Part shown: in pieces, positions 37,791-54,252 of the stretch
Layout: every line of letters starts with the position of its first letter
Position numbering within the stretch: position 1 is the first letter of the stretch
Source of the DNA: Vanessa cardui
Taxonomy: Eukaryota; Arthropoda; Insecta; Lepidoptera; Nymphalidae
Direction: 5' to 3'
Assembly: GCF_905220365.1 (NCBI RefSeq)
Contig: NC_061154.1
Location: forward strand, 12,214,001 to 12,278,000
Length of the DNA stretch: 64,000 nucleotides
Position numbers and translations under genes: made by a program
The notes under the pieces: generated by a model
What the model saw: the letters and a program-made list of their open reading frames with translations, nothing else
Databases searched by the model: none
What the model was told of the DNA's origin: nothing

Positions 37791-38225
37791 GTAAGTTTTG
37801 AAAAATCAAATAATCTGAAATTATTATTTATAAATAAATTCACTTGATCATAATTCTGCCGTTAGTATGTAGGAAGCAGAATTTAATAACCCTAATAGTA
37901 CTTATACTATATAAGCTCTGGTGTAATTTATGTATATTATTTTAACTTGCTTCATTTATAAATTCATATTAAATTTATTTTATGCAGTTACTGGCCAATG
38001 AAATTATAATGGCTACCTTTATCTAACATTTCTTTGTTTATCTGATATTTTCATATAATTGTCTTAATATTAGCTTCATATTACTATATGAATATAATAT
38101 TAAAACAGCATTTTTAATGGTTAACGCGGTCTTCCATAGATGTAACAGTAATAAATATTCCATGCGGTTAAATTTAACTGACGCTCGATCAAGTCACGAA
38201 ATTCACATAATAATATTACAGAACT

Positions 38226-38475
38226 AACGACCCGACCCGTCTTCGCACGTGTGCACTTCTAATACCTACTAAATATACTTCGTAATTTGTTTTGTTTACG
38301 AATTCACATTAGAAACCTCTTAAATTAATAGTGTTTCTTTACTAGATCGTCCATGTATTATACACAAAAACATTCCTCCCAAATCACGCTATCTATTAAA
38401 AATCTGTTGTGTAATTGTAAAAGTTGTAATTTTAAGCGACTTTCTGTAATGATTATCATAATTTATCGAAATTAA
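38226..38475 (+). mobile_element. dispersed repeat family D, second copy
   Basis: It shares with the 31 kb copy the order: CGCAC(A/G)(G/T)GTGC, ACGA(A/T)(A/T)TCACATTAGAAAC, TAGTGTTTCTTTACTAGAT, CAAATCACGCTATCTA and GCGACTTT. It is diverged and lacks the last part. Confidence 0.5.
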
Positions 38476-39879
38476 CTTTTCTAATAGAGCCTTATTTCTA
38501 CCGTAAACGTTGTTAATAATGAAATAAGTATATATAAATTCATTGAGAATATATTAAAAAAAATTGAAAAAAATAATTCACGGTAATGATTCTATACAAA
38601 GTCATTTTTTAATTGTAAATTAGTTTATCTCGACATAACAATATTAGTTAAAATTATTAAATATTAATACAAATATAAGTAGGTAATATATGAACACTAT
38701 TATCAGGATTCGTGGTTAAGGTAAACGCTATTTTTTTCATATGGAAACCATCAGAAATGTCTTTAGGGATGGAAATATAACTTAAAACGATCGTATATAA
38801 AAGATTTATAGGCTTATTTTATTTCGATAAACGAGAGATAAAATGACATTAACAGAAGGAATCGTTATTGGATATAAAGTTGTGCTGGAAATATCAAAGA
38901 AACAAAAATACAGATTATAAAAAAAAATTAGTAAGAATTTCATGATTTTCAGCCAGGATTTAAATTGTAATTGTATATAGTTAACATAAATGTATTTGGT
39001 AGAAGAGTAACTACTGAGTTTCTTGTCCATTTCTCTTGGTACAACGTTTATTCCGAACTTATGCAACCGTTAGCTTTACATTTATATTAAAAAGATTGAA
39101 CAAGCCTATTTTAAATATAATTTATATTTTTTCGACGTCAATTGCGTGTGAATGCTAAAAATGAAAAATCAACACAAGCTTGTATCTAGTATTCATGTAC
39201 TATAAGTAATTAACAACTTTGTAAATATTGTTTGATTAATAAATCAATTCATAGCCTATAATAAAAAAATTAGATATTTAATTTTTATAGTTTATTGTTC
39301 GTGTATGTTGCCATACAATTATAGATCCTATTGCATTATAACTTATCTCGTTAGATTTTAAACTACCCAAAGATTGTAAACCGTTACAGTTGTTTGAAAA
39401 CAATTTTTTATGTAGATTATAAAATATCGAAGTTAATTTTTGTTGAATAATAATAATTCTAGCCCAATCTAAATCGAAAGATTAAAATCTAACGAATACG
39501 TTTTATTTTAAGTTGCTTCACCATCCAAAATGTTTCGACAACTTACAATCTTGAGTGAGATTATAAAGTAACAGTTTTGCGGTAATATAAAATTTGCGTA
39601 ATTTTGTATTTGCGATATAACTAAGTTCCCTAGAGCAGTATTAGTACTACTCGTAGTACTTGCAGGAACATCTTGATTCTGGAGGCCGTACCTACGAATA
39701 GTTAATTTTTTTTAATTTTAAGATGCTGTGAGAGCAATTCTGTTTTCGATAAAATTGGTCCTAAATACAGTTCACAAAATTGTAAAATAAATATCGTTGC
39801 ACGAGAAGCGCCATCTATGTTGCTATCCGAGCACTACTTACAACCGAGTGCTATACAGTTCTGTGCTTTTTAATTTCAG
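38476..39879. other. AT-rich non-coding DNA
   Basis: An 86-codon minus frame at 38806 without motif. An acceptor-like tract leads into the candidate exon at 39880. Confidence 0.45.
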
Positions 39880-39970
39880 CTTAAAGTTTAAAATCGAATG
39901 AGCTGAAAACGTAAATCTATTTTAAAATTATTATTATCTCTCCTAAATTCAAGAGAAAAAAACGGAGCAG
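39880..39970 (+). other. candidate internal non-coding exon
   Basis: A textbook acceptor (TGCTTTTTAATTTCAG) and a textbook donor (GGAGCAG|GTAAGT) bracket 91 bases that have no long frame. This is what an internal lncRNA or 5' UTR exon would look like. The donor lies 8 bases before the duplicated segment at 39978. Confidence 0.3.
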
Positions 39971-39977
39971 GTAAGTT

Positions 39978-40352
39978 CGTAGTTAATTCGTTAAGTATAG
40001 TTAGTTTTTAAAGCGTATTTCTTTATTGTTTTCTTAGAATAGTTGTAGTCGTGTATTTGATGGAGCGTTTAATTTTTTGTTTTACAATAGAATTGCAATT
40101 AAAATGTTGTTGTTCATATATCGGTGGATCCCTTGCATAAGTAATTAAGTTTTTTAATATAAATTAATATCTAATTTAATATGAAATAATATAATTATTA
40201 CATAAGGCACCAAATTAGTAATAACGAACTACTTAAAAATGAAAGACTTTTAGAAAACCTTTCTTGTACACCGTATGTAGTATGATTATTATACTAAGAG
40301 TATTACAAATGATGCTAATTGTATGTACACCGTATGTGTGTGTTTATGTGTA
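39978..40352 (+). repeat. dispersed duplication, copy 2 (375 bases)
   Basis: Partner of 36571-36922, 3.4 kb away. It starts 8 bases after a strong splice donor and shows no flanking direct repeat, so it is the likelier source copy. Each copy holds two GTACACCGTATGT words about 60 bases apart. Confidence 0.8.
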
Positions 40353-40489
40353 CGTTTCTATACGTATATAGGTATGTGTGTATTAGTATTACCTATAAAA
40401 ATAAATTGGAATTCCTCTCAGTTATATTTGCACATAGTTCTAAACGACGATTAGGGTGAAGGGTGTAGATGACAGGGTTCGGATTTTAA

Positions 40490-41000
40490 AGTATGGTTAA
40501 GATAAAAACATATCGAGCATATCAGTTCGTCCGTTCGTTCGTTCCATAAAGAGTAATAACGAGGCGTCCGCAATAAACATTGCTGGAGCGTGCGTTCCAA
40601 AAGGCAAATCTGTAAATTCAATTAAGGGGCGCGCATTTTTCGGACATAGGCGTCCGGGGCGAGCGAGCCAGCCCTTCCGCCGCGGGCTAGCGCCCCCGCA
40701 TTGGAAAATTTTCTCTCGAAAATTGAAGATATTTCGTGCCTTCCTCCCCGGGGGCGACTCGTTTCTCGACACTTATGGTCGACGTCCTCCGGGTGTGCAG
40801 GAGGCTTTTTACATAAAGTCCACACGTATAGGTATCGATCGCGGGCGGCCGGACAGGGTGTACGCAGATGACGGCCCCCGGCCCCCAAACGCCCTCACTT
40901 CCCCCTTTCATTATGTAAGTGCGTAACGCGTGCTCGCGCGGACCTGATTAGGGAGCCTCTTTTTTAACTGACCCCCTCATTTGGAGGCGATTAAACTTGG
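40490..41000. promoter_or_regulatory. long GC-rich island
   Basis: Begins with GTCCGTTCGTTCGTTC and holds GGCGTCCGGGGCGAGCGAG, CCGCCGCGGGCTAGCGCC, CGATCGCGGGCGGCCGG and words CCATAAA, CAATAAACA and TTACATAAA that fit Hox/Caudal or forkhead sites. All three minus frames and one plus frame are open here, the mark of GC-rich non-coding DNA. Confidence 0.4.
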
Positions 41001-42214
41001 TTTTAGAGTGTCCTGCTACAATTAAGTTCAAGCAACTGCGCTATTAACGTTGAATATTACGTAGTAGCTTGGCGAGGTATTGCTTAGCAGTCGGCTCTTA
41101 TAAAAACTTTGTTTTGTTTACGAAGAAGTCATAAAATCTTCTTAGATATTGGTATCTTAATGTTTCGCAAGTGTTTTGCAACGACTTCGTTATATAGTTT
41201 CATAAAGTTTTACTTCAATACAGTGAATTTAGATTACATGTAAAATAAAAAAAGATAATTATAATAAAATCTAGTGCAACTGCTTTGAATTAATTTAAAA
41301 TGCCGTCATATCTTGATTTCTATCGAAGCATCCCTAAACGAGTCCGAAACTTATTTAAAAGCGATGAAAAAGGGTAGATCTACATTAAGTATTCCAAAAG
41401 GCGGTGTACAAGAAAAGCAAAATCTTGTTTAAAACTGAAAATTTAAGCTTATATTGAACCTTCCAGTAATCGAACAAGAAAGAATTTAACAGTAAAGATG
41501 TTTTCCGTATTTCCAATCATTTATATTTTACCATTTAGAACATTGAACTCAAGGAGTTTCTTCAATATTTTATACTTCACTGTGTAGAAAATAAAACCAG
41601 TAACAACGGTAATCTGTCATCGTTGGGTCAGCTTGCATTTACCTAATAAGGTTTATTTAATCTCTTCGAGATAACTATTGTCTTAGTATTCGGTTATGAA
41701 ATTTAGTCTTAAAGCACGAACAAATAAATATCGTTCACACTATATGGTTCATGTATACGATGATTTCATTGGAAATTAAATTAACAATACCATCCTTAGT
41801 GCCTTTTATGAAGCTAAAATAAAGACAAATACTATCCAGGTTTTTATTACAAGGGCACTAAAGACGAAACACCCTTTTAATAATGATATTTGAATAAATA
41901 ACTTCGTGCAATTCTATGATTCAATGCATTTTCAATAATAGAATGCATATGCAAATTTGTGTTCATTTAATTATATATTATTTATTATACAAGAAAATAA
42001 ATTCAGCCCGGCCCGTAAATAGTCTAAATTTAAAATTTATGCAGCTACAAAGCCCTTTTGACTGAAATAATATTATATACTACAACTCATTTATACATAA
42101 TAATATTTAGAAATTTACACAAGGAATGTATTATCCTGTGTAAGTTTTATGTTAATTGATTTTGTGGTTATTTTAGTTCAGTTATTCAAAAACGATTCCT
42201 TATTAATATTAATT
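41001..42214. other. AT-rich non-coding DNA
   Basis: Nothing recognised. Confidence 0.5.
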
Positions 42215-42365
42215 AAAACCGAAACGGTCTATTGTTAAGTAGTTGTGAAACCCTAACAAAGGTTGCAGGTTTAAATCCGATCAAACACCGCTGGGTGAAA
42301 ACTCATATGTTTAATTTGTGTTTATAATAATCATTTTAGAAGTGCTGTGGAAAAATTCCCAAGTC
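42215..42365 (+). mobile_element. old SINE family A head
   Basis: TTGCAGGTTTAAATCCGATC stands for box B and is followed by TTTAATTTGTGTTTATAATA. The rest of the body is missing or unrecognisable. Confidence 0.35.
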
Positions 42366-42823
42366 TTGACCCAAAGTCGAGGAAGTTTTGGGATATAAAC
42401 ACGCTAATATTTTAGTTTTATATTTTGCAAAAATAATAATTAATTTGTGAGTTGTTAACAGCGACATCTATGCAAACTTTACAAAACGATTTCGAAATAG
42501 AAGTGCGGCTTGCTGTCACGTTGCGTTACAATGGAATTTATTTTCATCTATCCCATAGATAGCGCTGTATAATGACGTTTTCTATTCTGCAAATTACACT
42601 AGATGGCGCACTATGCTACTTCTGAGCATAAGAACCGCTGAAAGTAGAATCACAAAATTGTCAGTTTTTATTCTCAAAAATAATGTTTTCTTCGTAATAA
42701 TAATTTCGTCATATTATTATTTTTATAAATTATAAGCTATCTGCTTTTATAATATTAAACTATTATATGAATTATTAAACATTTTTGAATGCCCATAAAT
42801 AGTAGAAGGACACTGTTTTAGAG
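42366..42823. other. AT-rich non-coding DNA
   Basis: Words such as GCGACATCTATG and TAGATGGCGCACTATG (42461-42620) look like repeat debris. No clear family. Confidence 0.4.
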
Positions 42824-43020
42824 ATGACTAACCGTACGTTTGTTCTACTTTTTTCTGTCCTTGTTCTAAACTTTGGGTCGGCGTTACATCTCTTCCTTTA
42901 TTCGTTATCTGATGGTTTACATCCATCTCTTTCAAACCCACTCCTTTCATACTCCATTCATTTCATCTTCTGTTATCCTCTTCACCTACATCTTTCATCG
43001 ATCATGCTTTATACGTAGGT
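42824..43020 (-). mobile_element. degenerate LINE 3' fragment
   Basis: The minus strand gives EMDVNHQITNKGRD in one frame, then RKRCNADPK in the next. This resembles the DVN..MT.DR..W..RT..ADPK end of lepidopteran LINE ORFs with one frameshift. The + strand reading with a signal-peptide-like start is therefore most likely a shadow. Confidence 0.4.
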
Positions 43021-43701
43021 ACCAAAAAGAAATACCGCTTAAAAAACAAGGCGAAGTACTTATATATGCCTATCTCGATTTTCATTAAAGATTACACAGT
43101 AGGTCGTCGGTAATCTATGACTACTTCGTAGACAGATATTTATATTGCATATAAATAATGATAGAATGATGATAATGATAAATAAATAAAAACAATTTAA
43201 AACTTAAATTGTAATGTTGCCAGGTCAATATTACTTAAATAATTTACAGACAAAAAACTAAAAAAAAAAAAGATAAGAAATACCAAAGGCGCGGACTTGT
43301 CTGAAGAGAAACAAATATAATAACGATAATCTTACTAATTATATTATTGCATATTGATATCAAATAAACGAATAACATGAAATGATAAGATATTCGTTTA
43401 ATTTCTTAATTAAATTTTATTTAGAATAAAAATAATTTCCTCTCGGCTTTAATTATTCTCGCAGCCTCTCGAGGATCTCTTGTGCCACACTGCTACTCAA
43501 TTACACATACTATGAAGTTTTAAAGTTGAATGTTATTATTAAATAAATACCTACTATGATTTTTAATTTTAATATCCGGTATCAATTTCCACATCAGAGA
43601 ATTTAATTCTCCCTCTCGAAATCGAAATACTTTTCACATTATTTATATTTGGACAACAGTTTTATCGGAACGCAGCACTAACTTCCTGTGGTTTAATTTA
43701 G
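43021..43701. other. AT-rich non-coding DNA
   Basis: Nothing recognised. Confidence 0.5.
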
Positions 43702-43995
43702 TAACAGCCTGTAAATTTCCCACTGCTGGGGTAAGGCCTCCTCTTCCATTAAGGAGAGGGTTTGGAACATACTCCACCACGCTGTTCCAATGCGGGTTGG
43801 TGGAATGTACATGTGGCACAATTTAGATGAAATTAGACACATGCAGGTTTCCTCACGATGTTTTCCTTCACCGCCGAGCACGAGATGAATTATAAGCACA
43901 AGTTAAGCACATATATATAGTGGTGCTTGCCTAGGTTTGAACGCGCAATCATCGGTTAAGATGCACGCGTTCTAACCACTGAGCCATCTCAGCTC
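43702..43995 (-). mobile_element. tRNA-derived SINE family A
   Basis: Full minus-strand copy from GTAACAGCCTGTAAATTTCC to GAGCCATCTCAGCTC, closest of the set to the 7.3 kb copy. Confidence 0.75.
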
Positions 43996-44485
43996 ACGGT
44001 TAAATTTATAGAATGTTTTTTGGAATCGTTTTCGCGATGTGAGAGCGTGCAATCTATGAAATGTGGTGCTGCAGTTATTATATAATAATCGATCTGCTTT
44101 GGTCGATGCGTTTTCGTTTATATCGACCGATGAACTGGATATGAATGAATGGAAAAAAAATCATTCATCAAAACGTAATTTAACATGTTAGAGGTGTAAT
44201 TACTACCTTTGCATCAATAATACTAATTTATATGGTATAATTAATTAGATTAATAGTCTTCGACGTCCTTTGATAGATTACTGTGAAGGTTGACACAGAT
44301 ATAATATATGTATACATATATATTGATTGTAGAGATATTTTGAGCATTGCCTACAGTCAGATTTAAATTTAAAAAACTTGGTAGTGACATTTTGCTTGTA
44401 TAGAAAGTACTGTATTTTTGTGAACTAAGAACACCATACATCAGAACAGCACAAGTTGTTGATGTGATGTGTGATGATCATGGAA
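43996..44485. other. AT-rich non-coding DNA between SINEs
   Basis: Nothing recognised. Confidence 0.5.
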
Positions 44486-44669
44486 AGAGAGAGGAGAAAT
44501 TTTGGAGCATATTCCACCACGCTGCTCCAATGTGGATACACATGTGACAGAATTTCGTTGTAATTATTTACAAAATAAGCACATAAAAACTAAATAGTGC
44601 TTACCTGGGTTTGAACCAGTAGTCATCAGTTAAGATGAACGCGTTCTAACCACTGGGCCATCTCATCTG
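44486..44669 (-). mobile_element. tRNA-derived SINE family A, shortened
   Basis: The body is truncated at its tail end, and a block around CCAATGCGGGTTGG is deleted. The head with box B (GGGTTTGAACC) and GGGCCATCTCATCT remains. Confidence 0.65.
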
Positions 44670-44853
44670 AAGAACATAGTCGCAGATATATATTTCAAAA
44701 TATCAGATAAAAATTTTAAAAGTATATTAATTATACTTTTGTTTTGTCATTTTTTTTAAATAGAATGAGCAAACAAACCTTATATTAGCATCCTTCATAC
44801 AATTTGTAAAAAGCTCTCCGTTATTATGCACAGCAAACATCTAAACATTAATA

Positions 44854-45116
44854 TACAACAACAAGAACAGCCTGTATATTTCCCACTGCTGGGCTAAGGC
44901 TTTCTCTCCTTTTGAGAAGATTTGGAACATATTTTACCACGCTGTTACCATATATGAATACACATGTCGCAGAATTTTTATGAAATTAGATACATGCAGT
45001 TTTCCTCACGATATTTTCCTTCACCGACGAGCACGAATACTCAATGGAGTTTGCCTGGGTTTGAACCCGGAATCGGCTTAGATGCATGCGTTCTAACCAC
45101 TGGGCCATCTCGGCTC
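44854..45116 (-). mobile_element. tRNA-derived SINE family A
   Basis: Minus-strand copy with several small deletions. CAACAACAAGAACAGCCTG marks the tail side and GGGCCATCTCGGCTC the head. It is the third minus-oriented copy within 1.4 kb. Confidence 0.72.
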
Positions 45117-49435
<4,319 letters not shown>

Positions 49436-49650
49436 CTCGTAGGCTCGTGCAAGCCCTTTCTGCATTTGGGTAGGTTCCGCCTTCTCATCACTTATTCTGA
49501 ACTCTAAACAGCATATCTTAGTAATGATGTGTTTGGGTTCGACTAGTAAATGAGTCAGTGTAATTACTGACAAGGGATTAGACATCTTAGTTCCCAATGT
49601 TGGTCTCGCAACGGCAATGAAAGAAAGAGTGAATTGTAGTGACATACACT
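49436..49650 (+). mobile_element. SINE-like family B, diverged
   Basis: CTCGTGCAAGCCC, GGGTAGGTTCCGCC, GTGTAATTACTGACAAGGGA and CTTAGTTCCCAATGTTGG follow the family order. The 3' third is lost. Confidence 0.55.
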
Positions 49651-50750
49651 ATTCTATTCCAATCATACTAGGAAAAAAGCCAAATAAACAACATATGACA
49701 GCAAATTCATATCATGTGTTGAAAGCTTGATAAATCTCTCATTTACACTATGGATTTGCGAAGAAATGTTGTTTGAATGTCGGCAAAACTATTATCGCAA
49801 TTTTAGAAGTAAACTTAAACTGGAAATAAGTCGTTAAGTGTAATAATGTTGTAATAATTAAAGAAATATTAATCCTAAACACTTTGTGCACTACAATAAA
49901 GCTGAGTTATAAGCAAATCGCATGAAATACGCGAATCCAAGGATTGTTTTTTATTTTCAACTTTCATTACAATAGGCTATATTTATAATATAGGAAATTT
50001 CTAGGCTAGTAAGTAGTTATATAATGTAATTCCGGTTTATGCTCATATGGATATATTCCGCTAATGATGACAATTAATTGCAAAGCGAGAGGTGGCGTCT
50101 ATATTCTATAATCTTACTTACATCTCTTTCCTCAAAGGATGTTAAGGAAAGTACGTATCCTTCACAGGACACCCCGCAGGTGTGAAGCATTTAATGTATT
50201 GGTTATGGAAAGAATTTGGTAAATAAATAAAAATATATTATATCTTTGATAACATACCTATATATTTTTCTTATTCCTATTATGTGATATAACACCCCAT
50301 GGACACACTAGGCAGTAGGGAATAGAAAAACCTTTCGGAACAAGACAAGAACCTCATCTTGTGTTACTCTTAAACGCGCCTATATATATTACACATCAGA
50401 AAGCTATACTACAACATAATGCAAGAAATACTGTGTGTAAAATTCTAATGACCTCATCTTTTACATTTTAGTGTAATATAGGTAATATTGGTTATATATT
50501 TAAAAAATAAAATAGTTCTTCTGTGTTGAACTCTGACATATGTTAAAGCAAATCCTAAGTATAGTATCATAGAACTTCACACCTTTCACAGAGAAACCTG
50601 CAAGTTTCAATTAGACTGAACAGATAATTCACTGAAACTAAGTTGATCTTAAATTTTCCGACCAAATGTCATCAAAGACCATGATCACTCCGATCATAAT
50701 GCCTAAATGTAAATCATTATAAAAAAAGAGTATGTAGATGTTTTACAGCC
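49651..50750. other. AT-rich non-coding DNA
   Basis: Nothing recognised. Confidence 0.5.
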
Positions 50751-50957
50751 GAGCTGAGGCCTGATCTGTTCTTTTAAGGGGTAGTTTTGAAACTTCCTTC
50801 GCTAAGATATGCCAATCGTGGACAAATGTGTGGAAGATTTAAAAATGTTGCGCTTCCTCACGAAAAACATTTTGGATTGTAAACACAAATTAAGCACATG
50901 ATAATTCAGTAGTGTTAGACTCACGTCGTCTATCCACTGGAAAGATATACCTCGGCT
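50751..50957 (-). mobile_element. old, degenerate SINE family A copy
   Basis: GCTGAGGCCTGATCTG, CTTCCTCACG, AAACACAAATTAAGCACATG and the head end CCTCGGCTC keep the family order, but about a third of positions are changed and box B is lost. A perfect palindrome starts at its head end. Confidence 0.5.
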
Positions 50958-50993
50958 CATAGATAATAATTTTCAAAAATTATTATCTATGAG
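50956..50993. repeat. perfect 38-base palindrome
   Basis: Left arm CTCATAGATAATAATTTT, two-base loop CA, then the exact complement of the arm. It begins within the head end of the degenerate SINE at 50751-50957. Confidence 0.75.
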
Positions 50994-53204
50994 ATAATTC
51001 TAAAAAGCGTACATTTAAGTAGTTGTTAGGTTTAGTGCAAAACATAACATAATTATTTGGTATGCCCCAGTTTATTGCTTTATTTTGGCTATGCAAATAA
51101 AACTAGCAATATAACACGATACCCAATTAATGCGAGCTTTGTTTTTAATTCGATAAAAAAATTGCATAGATTATCACAATTTGATATCATGACTTAGACA
51201 TATATATTGTCTACGAAACTGCTAAACCTATTTCATGACTTGTGCTTGGAAGCCTAAATGGATCGTCACAACCAAATTAATTAAATTCTAACAATGTAGC
51301 ATACATGCATGTCGAACTGATAGCCTCGTTTATTTAGAAGTCGGTTAAAAATAAAATAAATAAATTATAAGATATTCTTCATCCCACGCAGTCAATATTT
51401 ATACAGTAACTATTTTGAATTGATATTTGTATATATTTAAGCACTTAATGTCATAAATTCTTATTATAATAAATATTTATAAAAAAATTAAACGATAAAT
51501 GATGTATCGTGTGACACTCTCTTATAACAAAATCGCTTAATTATAATTTTTAAACGTTATACCAATATTATATGCTACATTTGAGAATAATTAAATAATA
51601 AGAAATTAAATTTTATAATTTAAAAGAAAGAGAGGGAATCGTCCCCTTGAGTAGGTATAACGGTTTTTTATAAGTAGAATTTCTGTCAGTTCATTCTATT
51701 ATAAAAAAAGTTTTTATTCCATTATTATTTTACATGTGATTTTCTTTTTCAAAATAAAATTTAAAAAAGAGTTAGTCCATAAATGTTCCATTAATAAAAA
51801 CACATACATGATTGTAATTAGTTAGACACACTTTAATATTATAATTCTTCTCTATTTTACAAACGTAAAGGAAACATGATAAAAGTTGAAACCAACAAAA
51901 CAATCGTCGCTAATCAAAATATTATCTCCTTGCACGAAACAACAGTCCGCCATATACTTATAGATGCGAGTGTATGAAATATTTTAAGCTTGGAACAAAG
52001 AGATAGTTTTCACTGTGTTTGCGGATGGTCTCACTTTGTGTAAACATGTTTAGTTTTATGAAAAAAGTTAGATTATAAATGTGGTTTTCATAACTAATAT
52101 CTGAGTTTGTTTATGAAGTAATATAATCAAATGTCCAGCAGATTTTCTACCTCCATTTTCATTATAGTAATTTCCCAGTACTCTAAAACAATTAGAATGT
52201 CCTTTAAGCTTCATGTGTACACAAGGAAACTACGATTTTACCGAGCGAAATTAATATAATGCAATGAAAACTCCATACACCATTTTAACACCTCAATGAT
52301 TAAATAAAAAAATAACCTATTCTCTTCTCCGGTATTTAAACTATCTTCTTAACAAATTTCATCTGAAGCGTTTTACCTGCTTATAAAAAGGTGAAAGACT
52401 TGTAGATTTAGAGTATGAAATTTAATTATTGGCCAATAATAATAACCAAACAGCATTGCATGAATATATACAAATCTTTTTTTTTTAATCTAATATTATA
52501 CTTAATGATATTCTATTAGACTGACCAAATATTCTGCAATATTTTTCAATGTAAGCCAAAATTTAAATTACTCGATGGGAACAAAGTTAATATAATTATT
52601 AATTGATCGAATCTACTCTATACAAAATTGTGTTCACGTTTTTCAAATACTATATACGAAAATATCCTTAAAGCAAAATAGGCGTCATACTGTTACGACC
52701 TTTTAAAATGATAAAATAACTGAGAACATAAGGATTCCGAAATAAAAAATACACCGCATAGCAACGTGCATGTATTACATAATAATCGAATGAGTTACGA
52801 GTGAGAGCTTCGTGAAAAAATATGGTTCGTTTTTTATATACACAGGTATGAGTTTAACTTGCAGTCTGGAATAGAACCGATTCCTGTTATATACACACTT
52901 CCGCCGATGACAAAGCATTTTCAGTATGACCTGATACTACATCCAGGATTGGCTTCAGACGAAGGAACTTCACAATGTATTATGTATAAATTTTTTTTTT
53001 AAAAACGCATATACAATATTAATTTATTTTTATATTAGTCAATCTGTCTTATGTATACGTATATTAGTCTGACCTGATTAAAATCAATAAATGCTAAAAC
53101 GAAATAAAATGTGCAGCAAGTATTATTATACAATTTATTTAAGGCATATTTTTAGGCAGAGCATAATTTACTCATACATATGTACTGTGAATACATACAT
53201 ATGC
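50994..53204. other. AT-rich non-coding DNA
   Basis: A stretch at 52862-52990 is open for about 45 codons after TTTAACTTGCAG (GIEPIPVIYTLPPMTKHFQ) but ends in a poly-T tract. The minus strand has a weak box B-like word. I take it as probable repeat debris. Confidence 0.35.
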
Positions 53205-53265
53205 AGAAAAGAGGGGATATTTTAATAATATTACAAACAGACACTCAAATTTTATCATATGTAGT
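53205..53265 (+). mobile_element. tail fragment of the 1.1 kb RTE-like family
   Basis: It shares ATTACAAACAGACACTC and the following TTTTAT.ATATG with the end of the element at 1118-1430. Confidence 0.4.
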
Positions 53266-53399
53266 CTGATTTCAGTTAGCTTTTTTGGTTATTATTACAT
53301 ATGTATGATATTTCTTTAAAATAATGTGATATGTAAAGCTGCAATGCTTTTTGTAAAATAATAAAACCTCAACTTGTGTCTCTATCTACTTATTGTTAT

Positions 53400-53709
53400 T
53401 AATACACTTGGTGGTAGGGCTTCGTGCAAGCCCGTCTGGGTAGGTACCACCCACTCATCAGATATTCTACCGCTAAACAACAATACGCAGTATTGTTGTG
53501 TTCCGGTTTGAAGGGTGAGTGAGCCACTGTAATACAGGCACAAGGGACATATCAGCTTAGTTCCCAAGGTTGGTAGCGCATTGACGATGTAAGGAATAGT
53601 TAATATTTCTTACAGCGTCATTGTCTATAGGTGATTGTAACACGGTGACCACTTACCATCAGGTGGCACATATGGGCCAATACGGCACGTCCGCCAATCT
53701 ATTCCATAA
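53400..53709 (+). mobile_element. SINE-like family B, full copy
   Basis: The most complete copy. It holds GGTGGTAGGGCTTCGTGCAA, TATTGTTGTGTTCCGGTTTG and CAGGCACAAGGGACATATC, and ends CTATTCCATAAAAAAAA. The poly(A)-like end sets the orientation. The antisense 61-codon frame is not a gene. Confidence 0.75.
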
Positions 53710-54252
53710 AAAAAATCAGTAGGTAATTTTAGAAACTTAATAAATTAGATTAAGGTTTAATTTCTTTACTTGAAACGTAGAAATTAGTCTATCGTGGCAT
53801 ACTCGAGAATAACACTTTAAACAATTTTTACTTTGTCTTGTTAAGTAAATTTATAAATTGCATAAATACAAATACATAAATAGTTCACTAAATTCACTAT
53901 TAAATCACTGCAAAGTAATGCAACACCTCACAATTTATTTGTTGATCGTAGTGAAACAGTTTAAATAGACACCAGTTCAAGTCGTTATATCTACAGATTG
54001 TTTAACGAGCAATATCAACTGCAATATGACGATCTTATGTAAACAAGTCCTAGAATATCGTGCTTTAGTGAGATGAATTTGTCCTCCAGATGTATGAATA
54101 TATATGTAGATTGTTTTAAGTTACGGATTGGTTCGGTCAATTAAAGGATTACTCGTGTATAACATTCCTGGGATCTTAAGTCTAAGCTAATGAATGAGTT
54201 GTGTTCAATCGTGCGTAAAAACTACTAAATTAATAAACATAAGGTTTGAGTA
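53710..54252. other. AT-rich non-coding DNA
   Basis: Nothing recognised. Confidence 0.5.

Noticed and set aside
40497..40926. Several overlapping ORFs of 67-91 codons in the 40.5 kb island
   Set aside because: They are open in three minus frames and one plus frame at once and have proline/arginine/glycine-rich products, as expected where GC-rich DNA lacks stop codons.
42824..43018. 64-codon + ORF with a signal-peptide-like start
   Set aside because: The minus strand shows LINE-end motifs, and the hydrophobic + reading is a T-rich shadow.
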